The position numbers and the translations under genes are program-made. Shown here one piece after another: positions 57,268-64,000 of a DNA stretch of 64,000 bases. Source of the stretch: Candidatus Yanofskyibacteriota bacterium (GTDB lineage Bacteria > Patescibacteria > Paceibacteria > 2-02-FULL-40-12 > IGHO2-12-FULL-4); contig JACPNK010000006.1 in assembly GCA_016185525.1 (NCBI GenBank), positions 119,462 through 183,461 on the forward strand. The letters are read 5' to 3'. The notes below the pieces were generated by a model, which had not been told where the DNA came from, did no database searches, and saw only the letters and a program-made list of their open reading frames with translations. How positions within the stretch are numbered: position 1 is the stretch's first letter; the number at the start of each line of letters is the position of its first letter.

Positions 57268-57657
57268 CTACTTTTTAAAGTTGGCCAATTCGGTCAGAAC
57301 TTCTTGCAGACTTTTTTCGTCGTCTTCTTTTGTGCGATAAATTCTTTTTGCCAGTTCAAAGAGTTGAAAGCTGGGTTCATCCAGTAACACCGAACCTTGA
57401 TGATGTTTGACGATAAACAGTTCAACAACAGTCATCAAGGCGGTTAGTTTTCTCTTGTCTACTTCTTCAACTTCTTCGACTTCGTCCTTAAAAGCAAAGC
57501 CCCAATCTTCGGTAAGGCCTAAATTTCCCAAATCTAAATAATACCCGTTACTAACTTGCATTTTAACTTCAAAAATCATACCTTTTTCAACTTTTTTTGG
57601 AGCTATTCTTTGCCTCAGTCTTGTTGTAAAAAGTTCTTTTAGCACCCTAACTCTCAT
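57268..57657 (-). CDS. Hypothetical protein
   Basis: 129 residues, with AAGGAAAAG upstream of the ATG. Contains an acidic stretch (DEVEEVEEVDKR near 58-69) and a helical C-terminus. It starts inside the stop of the 68-aa gene (ATGA overlap), so the two are coupled. Family not recognised. Confidence 0.6.
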   Translation of the reverse strand: MRVRVLKELFTTRLRQRIAPKKVEKGMIFEVKMQVSNGYYLDLGNLGLTEDWGFAFKDEVEEVEEVDKRKLTALMTVVELFIVKHHQGSVLLDEPSFQLFELAKRIYRTKEDDEKSLQEVLTELANFKK

Positions 57658-57860
57658 TTTTGTTCTTTTCCTTTCCTTTCTTGTCGCCGTTCTTGGCAGA
57701 CTTTTGTGTCGGCGCAGGTTTGTCCGCAGCCATCCACATAACCGACTCTCTGATCAACTGGGGTGCTGAATAACACCGGCGGTTCGGCTTTTTCCGAACA
57801 CAAAACGCATATTTCAAAACCATCCGGAGTCACGTTTTTAGTTCCCTTTGGAATTAGCAT
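57654..57860 (-). CDS. Hypothetical Cys-rich small protein
   Basis: 68 residues with CVLC and a later CGQTC/C cluster, suggesting a small zinc-binding fold, and a basic C-terminal tail. AAAAAGGAC lies before the ATG. Coupled to the 129-aa gene. Unknown family. Confidence 0.6.
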   Translation of the reverse strand: MLIPKGTKNVTPDGFEICVLCSEKAEPPVLFSTPVDQRVGYVDGCGQTCADTKVCQERRQERKGKEQK

Positions 57861-57940
57861 TGTTAAAGTCCTTTTTCTTACAAGTCTTTACTTTTGACAT
57901 ATTAACATTAACCCCGCTTCTAGTCAAGGTTGAACTTGTC

Positions 57941-57965
57941 TAAATTAAAAGACCCTTTTTGGGTC
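57941..57965 (-). terminator. Intrinsic terminator
   Basis: GACCC / GGGTC with a 5-nt loop and TTTTAATTT tail on the minus strand, ending the 69-aa gene. Confidence 0.65.
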
Positions 57966-57998
57966 GTAAAATTTATGCTTCTTTATTTTGTTTTATTC

Positions 57999-58208
57999 TT
58001 ATTCTGTGGACTGACTCAGCCATATGTCTTGGATATCGTTTTCAGAAAAAGAATGACTTTCTGGGACGACTATTTGTTCGCAGTTGACTACTGTAAGCCC
58101 ACGAACAATAGTCCCATTTTTTAAGTACACATCAACGATTTGATATCCCATTCCTGTTTCTGGCAATCCAGCCAGTTTGTCAACCCACTTTTGGCTTAAG
58201 AAAAGCAT
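57999..58208 (-). CDS. Hypothetical protein
   Basis: 69 residues, ATG with AAGGAG 6 nt upstream. Beta-rich: VDVYLKNGTIVRGLTVVNCE resembles a small Sm-like or beta-barrel strand pattern, but this is weak. Located 64 nt from the alaS stop on the same strand, possibly co-transcribed with it. Confidence 0.6.
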   Translation of the reverse strand: MLFLSQKWVDKLAGLPETGMGYQIVDVYLKNGTIVRGLTVVNCEQIVVPESHSFSENDIQDIWLSQSTE

Positions 58209-58271
58209 CGCTCACTCCTTTTTAAGAACCGTTCTTATTATAAAAAAACTCTTGATTTTGTCAAACAATAA

Positions 58272-59975
58272 CTATTGCTCTAAAACTATTGCTCTAATTC
58301 TTCTAATCCCTGCCCCGATGGCTTCTTCTTTTTTGATTGAGAATTTGCCGATTTCGCCGGTGTGCGAAACGTGCGGGCCGCCGCAGAGTTCTTTTGAAAA
58401 ATCGCCGACAGAGTAGACATTAACTTTTGGTGGATATTTTAACTTGAAAAAACTTAAGGCGCCGGTTTTGAGAGCTTCTTCATAAGGCATTTCTTCTTTG
58501 GTTACCGGTAAGTCCTTTTTTATAACCTCATTTACTAAATCCTCCACTTTTTTAATTTCTTCATTTGTTAGTTTTCTTGGAAAAGTAAAATCAAAACGCA
58601 ATCTTTCGGCTGTAATATCTGAACCTACCTGTTTAACTTCATTTCCCAAAATTTTTCTTAACGCGGTGTGCAAGAGGTGCGTGGCGGTGTGCAGGCGGGT
58701 CGCCTTTTTTAATTCTTGTTCGTTTCCCGCTCTCAACTTCCCGGTGTCTAAAAGCAAACCATGTCCGCCGAATTTTTTTTCCGCTCCGGCGCGAGATAGT
58801 TCTTGATGCTTTTTAAATTCTTCGTCAAATTTTTCGCGGGTTAATTTTTCCGATTTTTTTTCTCCCAGTTCTTTTATAATTTCATAAGGCAGGCCGTAAC
58901 TTTCGTAAAGTTTGAAAGCGGATTGAGCATCAATTTTGTCCAATTTCTGAAGTTCTTTTAAGCCATGACTCAAAGTTTTCTCAAACTTTTCTTTTTCGGA
59001 GTCAAAGATGTTGATTATTAAGCCAGCATTAAGGTTTGGATAATGCTGGCCGTAAATTTCAGCAATTTTGGCAAAGATGTCATGCATTAGTGTTAAATCT
59101 GCTTTGGCAATAAAATTGTGGGTGATAATCCGCCGCATTAACCGGCGCAAAATATAACCCTGTTCTTTATTTGACGGCTGTACTTCATCGCTTATCAAAA
59201 AAGCTATGGCTCGGCTGTGGTCGGCAATAACTCTTTTAACTTTTTCTTCAAGCTCAAGCGGGGCAAGTTTTAAAATCGGTTCAAGCAAATCCGTTTCAAA
59301 AATATTTTTTTTGTTTTGAATGACTGTGGACAGACGGTCTAGACCCATGCCTGTGTCTACTCCGGAAGTTTTTAATTTTTCTAACTTTCCGTCAGGGTGG
59401 CAGTAGTATTCGTTGAAAACTAAATTCCAGACTTCTACTCCGTTTACAAAAATCTCGCTTGTCGGGCCGCATGGGCCTTCGTTGCCTGTCGGACCCCAAA
59501 AGTTGTCTTCTCGTCCCATTTTTTTTATTTCAATTCCCGGCGCGACTGATTTCCATATTTTTTCCGATTCCTCGTCGGCCGGTATATCTTTCTCTCCTTC
59601 AAACACCGAAACATAGTCAATTTCTAGTTTCAATTCTTTGGTTAAAAATTCGTAAGCGTATTCTATCGCTTCTTTTTTCCAATATCCGCCAAAAGAAAAG
59701 TTTCCTAACATCTCAAAAAAAGTAAGATGGCTTTTATCGCCGACCTCGTCAATATCGGAAGTTCTCATTGCTTTTTGGATTGAGGCAGTATTAAGAGAAC
59801 CAAAGTCTTTCATAGCGTCGGCTTGGCCGGTGTAATAGGGCTTGAATTGCTGCATGCCGGCAGTAGTAAAAAGTACCGAGGGGTCGTCGGGCAAAAGTGA
59901 AGAAGAGGGCACTATTTTGTGTCCCCTTTTTTCAAAAAAATCTAAGAACTTATGACGAATTTCTTGATGGGTCAT
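58272..59975 (-). CDS. alaS: Alanyl-tRNA synthetase lacking the C-Ala domain
   Basis: 567 residues against about 870. The class II catalytic core (LFTTAGMQQFKPYYTG, GDKSHLTFFEMLGNFSFGGY) and the editing domain (HTATHLLHTAL and CGGPHVSHTG zinc/proofreading motifs) are complete. The protein ends right after the editing domain, so the coiled coil and C-terminal C-Ala domain are missing. It charges tRNA-Ala as a probable monomer. A strongly structured 201-bp element lies just upstream. Confidence 0.95.
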   Translation of the reverse strand: MTHQEIRHKFLDFFEKRGHKIVPSSSLLPDDPSVLFTTAGMQQFKPYYTGQADAMKDFGSLNTASIQKAMRTSDIDEVGDKSHLTFFEMLGNFSFGGYWKKEAIEYAYEFLTKELKLEIDYVSVFEGEKDIPADEESEKIWKSVAPGIEIKKMGREDNFWGPTGNEGPCGPTSEIFVNGVEVWNLVFNEYYCHPDGKLEKLKTSGVDTGMGLDRLSTVIQNKKNIFETDLLEPILKLAPLELEEKVKRVIADHSRAIAFLISDEVQPSNKEQGYILRRLMRRIITHNFIAKADLTLMHDIFAKIAEIYGQHYPNLNAGLIINIFDSEKEKFEKTLSHGLKELQKLDKIDAQSAFKLYESYGLPYEIIKELGEKKSEKLTREKFDEEFKKHQELSRAGAEKKFGGHGLLLDTGKLRAGNEQELKKATRLHTATHLLHTALRKILGNEVKQVGSDITAERLRFDFTFPRKLTNEEIKKVEDLVNEVIKKDLPVTKEEMPYEEALKTGALSFFKLKYPPKVNVYSVGDFSKELCGGPHVSHTGEIGKFSIKKEEAIGAGIRRIRAIVLEQ

Positions 59976-59986
59976 CTTATTGCTTC

Positions 59987-60187
59987 GTGAACATTGCTTT
60001 TTTCGGACGCTCGCTTTCTTCCAGCGAGAAAGCTCGCTCTTTGTGAGATGTGGATTCTGTCCAGCTTAAGAAAGCTGTCCAGACCACGCCATTGAACTTA
60101 CAGCTTATCCGCCCCAAAGGCGAATGGGCTGTAAGATTCAATGGCTAGCAATCCACAACTCACAGAGCCTTCAAAAGCAACATTCAC
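59987..60187. other. Multi-stem structured element upstream of alaS
   Basis: Nested long-range stems: 59987-60006 with 60168-60187 (imperfect); CTCTTTGTGAGATGTGGATT (60037-60056) with 60150-60167; GCCATTGAACTTACAGC (60088-60104) with 60128-60145 (one bulge); CGCC/GGCG at the tip. Side hairpins at 60010-60028 (CTCGCT/AGCGAG) and 60063-60076 (AGCTT/AAGCT). The minus-strand end is 12 nt from the alaS ATG. It may be a cis-regulatory RNA or an inserted element. Confidence 0.6.
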
Positions 60188-60205
60188 TATGCCTTGTCTT
60201 TACCT

Positions 60206-60364
60206 TTAAAAAGTTTTCCTTGCTAGTTTTTTAGCCAGCTTAAACACAAACAAGATTACTGCCAAAACCAAAAAGAGCCAAGTCAGCCAAATAAGCAGGT
60301 TCAAAATCAAACCGACCAAAAAGAGAATGAGAAATACAATAATTAAAGTTTCAATTATTCCCAT
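60206..60364 (-). CDS. Small membrane protein (lmo0937/DUF5670-like)
   Basis: 52 residues, read by eye: MGIIETLIIVFLILFLVGLI then NLLIWLTWLFLVLAVILFVF and a basic tail KLAKKLARKTF. Two closely spaced hydrophobic helices and a Lys/Arg tail recall the small lmo0937-type family. TATACT (plus 60371-60376) ends 6 nt before the ATG, so it should be leaderless, which supports it being real. Confidence 0.6.
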   Translation of the reverse strand: MGIIETLIIVFLILFLVGLILNLLIWLTWLFLVLAVILFVFKLAKKLARKTF

Positions 60365-60385
60365 AAGATAAGTATAGCATTTTTG

Positions 60386-60414
60386 GGCAAAAAGAAAACC
60401 CGGAAAAATCCGGG
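60386..60414 (-). terminator. Intrinsic terminator of the metalloprotease gene
   Basis: CCCGGA / TCCGGG with AAAA loop; T-rich tail TTTTCTTTTTG on the minus strand. The same sequence recurs at 61217-61242. Confidence 0.85.
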
Positions 60415-60451
60415 CTTGAAAAATAAACTTGGACTTTCGTTGTTTTTTTTA

Positions 60452-61123
60452 TTATTTACAATTGCAACTTTGCCGTTTACCGCTCAAGACAAGGAGAGCT
60501 CTTTTAGCCGCTGGTCCGTGAACTCTGGATAAACGTTCATATCTGCTAAACGGATTGAAAAATTCGTTTCCCAAAAATCTTAAAGAGTTAACCGTATCAA
60601 CTGTCAAAAAAACAGGCGCAAGCAGTAAAGAGAAGATCTTTTTTCTTTCGTGCCTTGCTCTTTTTTCTGCCAGTTCTAGTACAGTAACCGCAGATTCGTT
60701 ACCAAGTAATTTGGCGGCAAAAACGTTAGCCCGGCATTCCTCCCGGATACGCCGTTCGTAGAAGTTTATTTTTTGTTTTTTTTGGTTCCACGGATTGTCT
60801 ACCACGTGCCCCATTTCATGGGCTATAACAAATTTTTGTGTTTCAGTTGAGTGAAAAAGAACCCCTAGGCTAAATGAAATCCTATCAGGCTCGGCTAGGC
60901 CCAGAATGTTACTTGGCAGAAAGGTGATAAAAATATTGGGTTTTGCGCTCCCACTTGTTAGGTCTTTTACCATGGCGGTTTCCCACAGTTCATCAAACAA
61001 ATCTAGAATTGCCCAGCGTTGTTCTTGCAAAGATTCGTTGACTACGCCAGCCTTTATTTCCGTGTTTAGATTACAAAAAAAGATAACGGTAATAACTAGC
61101 AGAATAAACATTTGTTTCCGCAT
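60452..61123 (-). CDS. Secreted zinc metallopeptidase-like protein
   Basis: 223 residues. Signal peptide (about 5-25), then HEMGH (FVIAHEMGHVVDNPW near residue 104) and a downstream Glu in RREECRANVFAAKLLG-like context (EECRANVFAAKLLG), the HEXXH plus E-x3-A(D/N) arrangement of gluzincins. C-terminus ends with CNC. Probably exported or membrane-attached. Flanked by identical-sequence terminators shared with the DUF5317 gene. Confidence 0.7.
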   Translation of the reverse strand: MRKQMFILLVITVIFFCNLNTEIKAGVVNESLQEQRWAILDLFDELWETAMVKDLTSGSAKPNIFITFLPSNILGLAEPDRISFSLGVLFHSTETQKFVIAHEMGHVVDNPWNQKKQKINFYERRIREECRANVFAAKLLGNESAVTVLELAEKRARHERKKIFSLLLAPVFLTVDTVNSLRFLGNEFFNPFSRYERLSRVHGPAAKRALLVLSGKRQSCNCK

Positions 61124-61216
61124 TTAACAATCTCTCTTTTTCAAAATAGCCTGCTATTATTATAAGTCTTACTGGTACAAATGTCAAGCCCAATGACCAA
61201 AAATGGTCAGGCGGAC

Positions 61217-61242
61217 AAAAAGAAAACCCGGAAAAATCCGGG
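61217..61242 (-). terminator. Intrinsic terminator of the DUF5317 gene
   Basis: CCCGGA (61227-61232) / TCCGGG (61237-61242), same hairpin and tail as at 60386-60414. Confidence 0.85.
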
Positions 61243-61263
61243 TCAGGCAGATAGTGAGATAGT

Positions 61264-61788
61264 TTAGAAAATAAATAAAGCCCAAATCAGTATAGCGCTA
61301 GATCCCGCGACAACAAATATGTCGCCAATACTGAAGGCGTTAGTAATTGGCCAAGTGACGTACATAATGTCTCCCAGGAAACTTAAGTGTGTGTCTGGTC
61401 CAACAAGCACGTACCCGTCGAGTTTTTTGTTTACCAACTCTGCTATAACAGGGACATTTATTGCTGGCATTCGGAATTCGTTTAAGGCTATGACTAGCAA
61501 ATTGCTAATTCCACCAGCAGTGGAAAGAAAGACCCCAACTTTAAACAGCCAGTGAAAAGAAAAAAGCATAGAAACTGCAATTAAGGAAAAAGCTAAAAAA
61601 AGTGCGTCAACTTTTCTGATATACGGCTTAAATTCTGGAAAGCAGTACCCCAAAAAGTCAAATAAAGTCAAAATGCCTATAAAACAGAAAAAGATAGTCC
61701 ATTCAACCCCTTTTAAGTTAAAAGGAAATCCTTTTAACACAAGAACGATAAGGGCAGAAACAGCACAAAGGGTAGCCAGGATAGACAT
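61264..61788 (-). CDS. DUF5317-like membrane protein
   Basis: 174 residues from ATG 61788 (an upstream in-frame ATG at 61821 has no binding site; AAGGAG precedes the chosen one). About five membrane helices. The C-terminal half with NEFRMPAINVP, THLSFLGDIMYVTWP and FSIGDIFVVAGS matches the DUF5317 pattern (RMPV ... T-L-FLGDI ... FSIGD). Function unknown. Confidence 0.65.
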   Translation of the reverse strand: MSILATLCAVSALIVLVLKGFPFNLKGVEWTIFFCFIGILTLFDFLGYCFPEFKPYIRKVDALFLAFSLIAVSMLFSFHWLFKVGVFLSTAGGISNLLVIALNEFRMPAINVPVIAELVNKKLDGYVLVGPDTHLSFLGDIMYVTWPITNAFSIGDIFVVAGSSAILIWALFIF

Positions 61789-61872
61789 TGTTTTTATCTC
61801 CTTTTTGTTTTTAAGCAACAAGGAAAACTTAGGTTCTATATTATATCACTAAAGTATCGGTTCTGTCAAATC

Positions 61873-61896
61873 AAAAACCCCCTTCCGGGGGTTTTT
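61873..61896. terminator. Bidirectional intrinsic terminator after the RRM gene
   Basis: AAAAACCCCC / GGGGGTTTTT, 10-bp perfect stem with TTCC loop. Confidence 0.9.
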
Positions 61897-61911
61897 GAAA
61901 AGTAAGGATAA

Positions 61912-62241
61912 TTAGTAGCGATCGCCGCCGCCAAAGCCTCTGCCGCCGCCGTGGCCGCCGCGGAAACCTCCGCCGCCGCCTCGTGGCCTTTCGGTCATCG
62001 GTCTGGCTTCGTTGACGACAAGTTTTCTGCCGTCCAGTTCGTAGCCATTGAACATTTCAATGGCTTTTTGAGCTGAAGCGTCATCAGCCATTTCTACGAA
62101 GCCGAAGCCTCGGGCTCTGCCGGTCGCCTTGTCGATGATCACGGTAGCAGAAACTACCTCGCCAGCTTGAGAGAAAACTTCTTTCAAGCCATCCTCACCC
62201 GTATTATAGGAAAGACTTCCTACGTATAATTTTGTTGCCAT
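61912..62241 (-). CDS. RRM-domain RNA-binding protein with Gly-rich tail
   Basis: 109 residues from ATG 62241. One RRM with RNP2 LYVGSL and RNP1 RGFGFVEM, followed by a Gly/Arg tail (RGGGGGFRGGHGGGRGFGGG). This architecture is that of cyanobacterial and CPR Rbp proteins, often cold-induced RNA chaperones. Unlike core genes here it has a leader of about 58 nt, with a GAATCC/GGATTC hairpin (62255-62271) near the start codon. It lacks a clear Shine-Dalgarno site. Confidence 0.93.
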   Translation of the reverse strand: MATKLYVGSLSYNTGEDGLKEVFSQAGEVVSATVIIDKATGRARGFGFVEMADDASAQKAIEMFNGYELDGRKLVVNEARPMTERPRGGGGGFRGGHGGGRGFGGGDRY

Positions 62242-62251
62242 ACGAATGATT

Positions 62252-62342
62252 TGTGAATCCATTTAGGATTCGTACTATTTTTGTAGGAAGACCTATCCCC
62301 TAACTATTATAAGTGTTGAGAATACCCTACCTTTCTATTATA
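62252..62342 (-). promoter_or_regulatory. Leader and promoter region of the RRM gene
   Basis: Two minus-strand TATAAT boxes (plus 62306-62311 and 62337-62342) predict transcription starts near 62299 and 62330. The leader holds the hairpin GAATCC-atttta-GGATTC type stem at 62255-62271, 14 nt before the ATG. The gap from 62343 to 62424 shows no gene. Confidence 0.5.
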
Positions 62343-62424
62343 CACCCACGTTGAAAAAATAGCAACCCCCCGTCCAGTTAACTATATGATAGTATCCACC
62401 TAGGGAGAGAAAGGTGTCAGAGAA

Positions 62425-64000
62425 TTACCTCTTGTATTTAGGGATCTGATTAAGCGCTACATACGGCGAACCAAAAACTTTCCCATTGCTGGAGTACCAG
62501 TTAAATTCGTTGTTATTGATACAAAAAACCTTTTTGAAAAATTCAGGGTCTTGGGCAACGGCTTGGTTCCCGGAAAGGTTGAGATGGTGAAGAATGCCAG
62601 TATCTTCGCCGGTAATTTCTACAGCATAAACTTTCTGGTCATTCGTCTCGCAGTTGCGGAATAGGCCGGAGGTTTCAAAGGCATCACGAGTACTTGAAGG
62701 GATACCGGTTACATATTTGAAACCGCCTAAATGGCCATAAAAACTAAAGATAATCGGATTTAAGAATAAACGCTTATAGCCGGCATCGTTAATGATATAG
62801 ATATCGGGATCGTTGGAGCCGACGGCAGAAATGGTCATACCTTCGCGTAGGTTATATTGTGCCGGCTTGGGGCGTGAACCGGAAGCGGGTGTTGGGGAGA
62901 ACAATGGAGTACCGGTAGGAGTACTCGTAGAAGTGGGTATATTGGTTGGTGTTGGGGTAGCTATAGCCAAACCACCACCTCCTCCGCCTCCTCCACCACC
63001 TCCGCCAGATGGTGGGGATGAGGTTGTGGTTGGTGGAGCAACTGTGGTTGTAGTAGTTGTTGAAGTAGTAGCTGTAACTGTTGTGGTTGTGGTGGTTGTA
63101 GACGAAGAAGTTGTGTCAGCCGGCCCGAAAAGGGCAAAGGTGGAAAAATTATTGGTCTGACAGGTCACCGTGTTCGCTATAGTATTCGCAACACAATCAG
63201 AAAGCGGCTGCCACGTTGTTCCATCATACCTGTAGATGACAAGAGCCGCCGGGGATAACGAGCCCAGATCACTGGAAGAATAAGCAATCGTAACGGAAAG
63301 CGGCTGGGAGAAAGTGGACAGTGTGGTGGTGCTGTTACTCAAGGCCGTAAGATGAAACATCCCGGCCCCGATACTCTTTTTGCCAGAGGGACGGCTTATC
63401 TTCTGGAAAAACTTCTCACTGTCAAGTTGTTTGGCCTGGAAAGTAACGTCATTGGCCGCGAAAGCAGCCGGCGCCGTCAAATTCAGCGCGCCCAGATTGA
63501 TCTTGCCTCCAGAGGCCTTGCTAATCTTGGCTGTGCTCTGCCCGGTGACTTCGGCATCAGCCGGACAGCCGGCAGTGGTAAAAGTTTGGTCTGCGCCCAA
63601 GGCCTGCTGGCCAAAAGCGTCCGTGGAAATTGGCCGGAAATGATAGGTCGTGCAAGGCACAAGACCGCTCAATGTGGCTGTATGCTTGGTAACTCTAGTA
63701 CCAGTATCGCTCTCGGCAGTCGTGCTTCCTCCCGCGTAGCTGGCATCCAGCCCATACTGGACTTTGGAAGAAGCATTGGTCGTCGAGTTCCAGGTAATGG
63801 TGGCTCCAGAAGCGGACGGTGTGCCGCTGGAAATCGAGTCAAGCACTGGAGCCGGTGGCGGCGTAGGCGTAGGTGTTGGCTGAACCACGGTCACTTTAAT
63901 CTGTGCATTTTCTATGGTTCTGTTATTAGCATTATCAAGAACATGAATCCCATACCAATAAACACCCAGGGGCAAGACATTAGTGGTGCTTGAAATCCAA
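62425..64000 (-). CDS. Surface protein with fibronectin type III-like domain, N-terminus beyond the window
   Basis: At least 525 residues visible; the frame is open to the window edge, so the start is missing. A fibronectin type III-like domain (APVLDSISSGTPSASGATIT ... TTYHFRPISTDAFG), a beta domain, then low-complexity Thr/Ser and a run of 12 Gly, Pro/Thr-rich stretch, and a C-terminal domain (about the last 140 residues) with SNDPDIYIINDAGYKRLFLN. Likely a cell-surface or S-layer-associated adhesin. Base composition is richer in GC than its neighbours. Confidence 0.75.
   Translation of the reverse strand, partial: WISSTTNVLPLGVYWYGIHVLDNANNRTIENAQIKVTVVQPTPTPTPPPAPVLDSISSGTPSASGATITWNSTTNASSKVQYGLDASYAGGSTTAESDTGTRVTKHTATLSGLVPCTTYHFRPISTDAFGQQALGADQTFTTAGCPADAEVTGQSTAKISKASGGKINLGALNLTAPAAFAANDVTFQAKQLDSEKFFQKISRPSGKKSIGAGMFHLTALSNSTTTLSTFSQPLSVTIAYSSSDLGSLSPAALVIYRYDGTTWQPLSDCVANTIANTVTCQTNNFSTFALFGPADTTSSSTTTTTTTVTATTSTTTTTTVAPPTTTSSPPSGGGGGGGGGGGGLAIATPTPTNIPTSTSTPTGTPLFSPTPASGSRPKPAQYNLREGMTISAVGSNDPDIYIINDAGYKRLFLNPIIFSFYGHLGGFKYVTGIPSSTRDAFETSGLFRNCETNDQKVYAVEITGEDTGILHHLNLSGNQAVAQDPEFFKKVFCINNNEFNWYSSNGKVFGSPYVALNQIPKYKR

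Noticed and set aside
57930..58124. 64-aa hydrophobic ORF on the plus strand
   Set aside because: It is antisense to the 69-aa gene at 57999-58208, which has a good Shine-Dalgarno site and terminator; no start signal supports the plus-strand frame.
59987..60187. T-box riboswitch controlling alaS
   Set aside because: No T-box bulge sequence (UGGN in an antiterminator) or specifier loop was found, and the nested long stems do not match the T-box layout.
63352..63993. 213-aa plus-strand ORF opposite the surface protein
   Set aside because: Its basic, low-complexity composition is typical of an antisense shadow of a repetitive GC-rich gene; the minus-strand frame encodes recognisable domains.
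1..64000. Recoded UGA (as in Gracilibacteria/SR1)
   Set aside because: Several genes end in TGA at the expected family C-terminus (for example the PBP gene at 419-421 and def at 23381-23383), so UGA acts as stop.

Overview
The window looks like a Candidate Phyla Radiation (Patescibacteria) chromosome, most likely a Parcubacteria-type lineage. The grounds are AT-leaning DNA, standard stops (UGA is stop), many minimised core proteins (MurF without its first domain, L13 of 111 aa, AlaRS without C-Ala, RpoA without its C-terminal domain), a baseplate-J-like membrane protein, an RRM protein with a glycine tail, and M23, S41 and LCP envelope genes. L9 is present, which I recall as missing from some other CPR lineages. 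No rRNA is present; one tRNA (Glu, CTC) is.

Layout. 1-1.7 kb: end of a penicillin-binding protein plus murF. 1.7-5.5 kb: small accessory genes, tRNA-Glu, DUF2784, L21. 5.5-10.3 kb (minus): recR, dnaB, cysS, corA. 10.3-16.6 kb (plus): a heat-shock cluster with a perfect CIRCE operator, hrcA, a zinc-finger Clp ATPase and an unusual DnaJ-like protein, then two membrane proteins and an alpha/beta hydrolase. 16.6-18.3 kb: palindromes, an IS30 transposase relic, a long hairpin, efp and a truncated mini-ORF. 18.3-26.6 kb (minus): murA-murB, a metal ABC transporter, fmt, def, a degenerate priA and a membrane metalloprotease. 26.7-33.1 kb (plus): gltX, an EnvC-like M23 protein, a REP-type transposase (RAYT) between two paralogous small genes, and NDH-2. 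33.1-38.1 kb: LAGLIDADG endonuclease, acyl-CoA synthetase, PD-(D/E)XK nuclease, L27, L9. 38.1-48.9 kb (minus): S41 protease and a surface-polysaccharide cluster (five glycosyltransferase genes, LCP, O-antigen ligase-like). 48.9-55.0 kb: mreB, a PEGA protein, and the S9-L13-L17-rpoA-S4-S11-S13-L36-IF1 block. 55.0-64 kb: baseplate-J-like protein, small SD-led genes, alaS, metalloprotease, DUF5317, RRM protein and a surface protein that runs off the end.

Two things stand out. First, the sequence is dense with short repeats that also enter genes: 28-bp arrays of four heptamers, a 79-bp palindrome in recR and priA, RAYT-type palindromes in cysS, fmt and the RAYT gene, GC-rich LPTGQAG-type palindromes, one-base-centre palindromes, and larger multi-stem structures between genes. 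Second, many core genes seem to be transcribed from the start codon itself (-10 box 5-7 nt before ATG), while small accessory genes carry strong Shine-Dalgarno sites.
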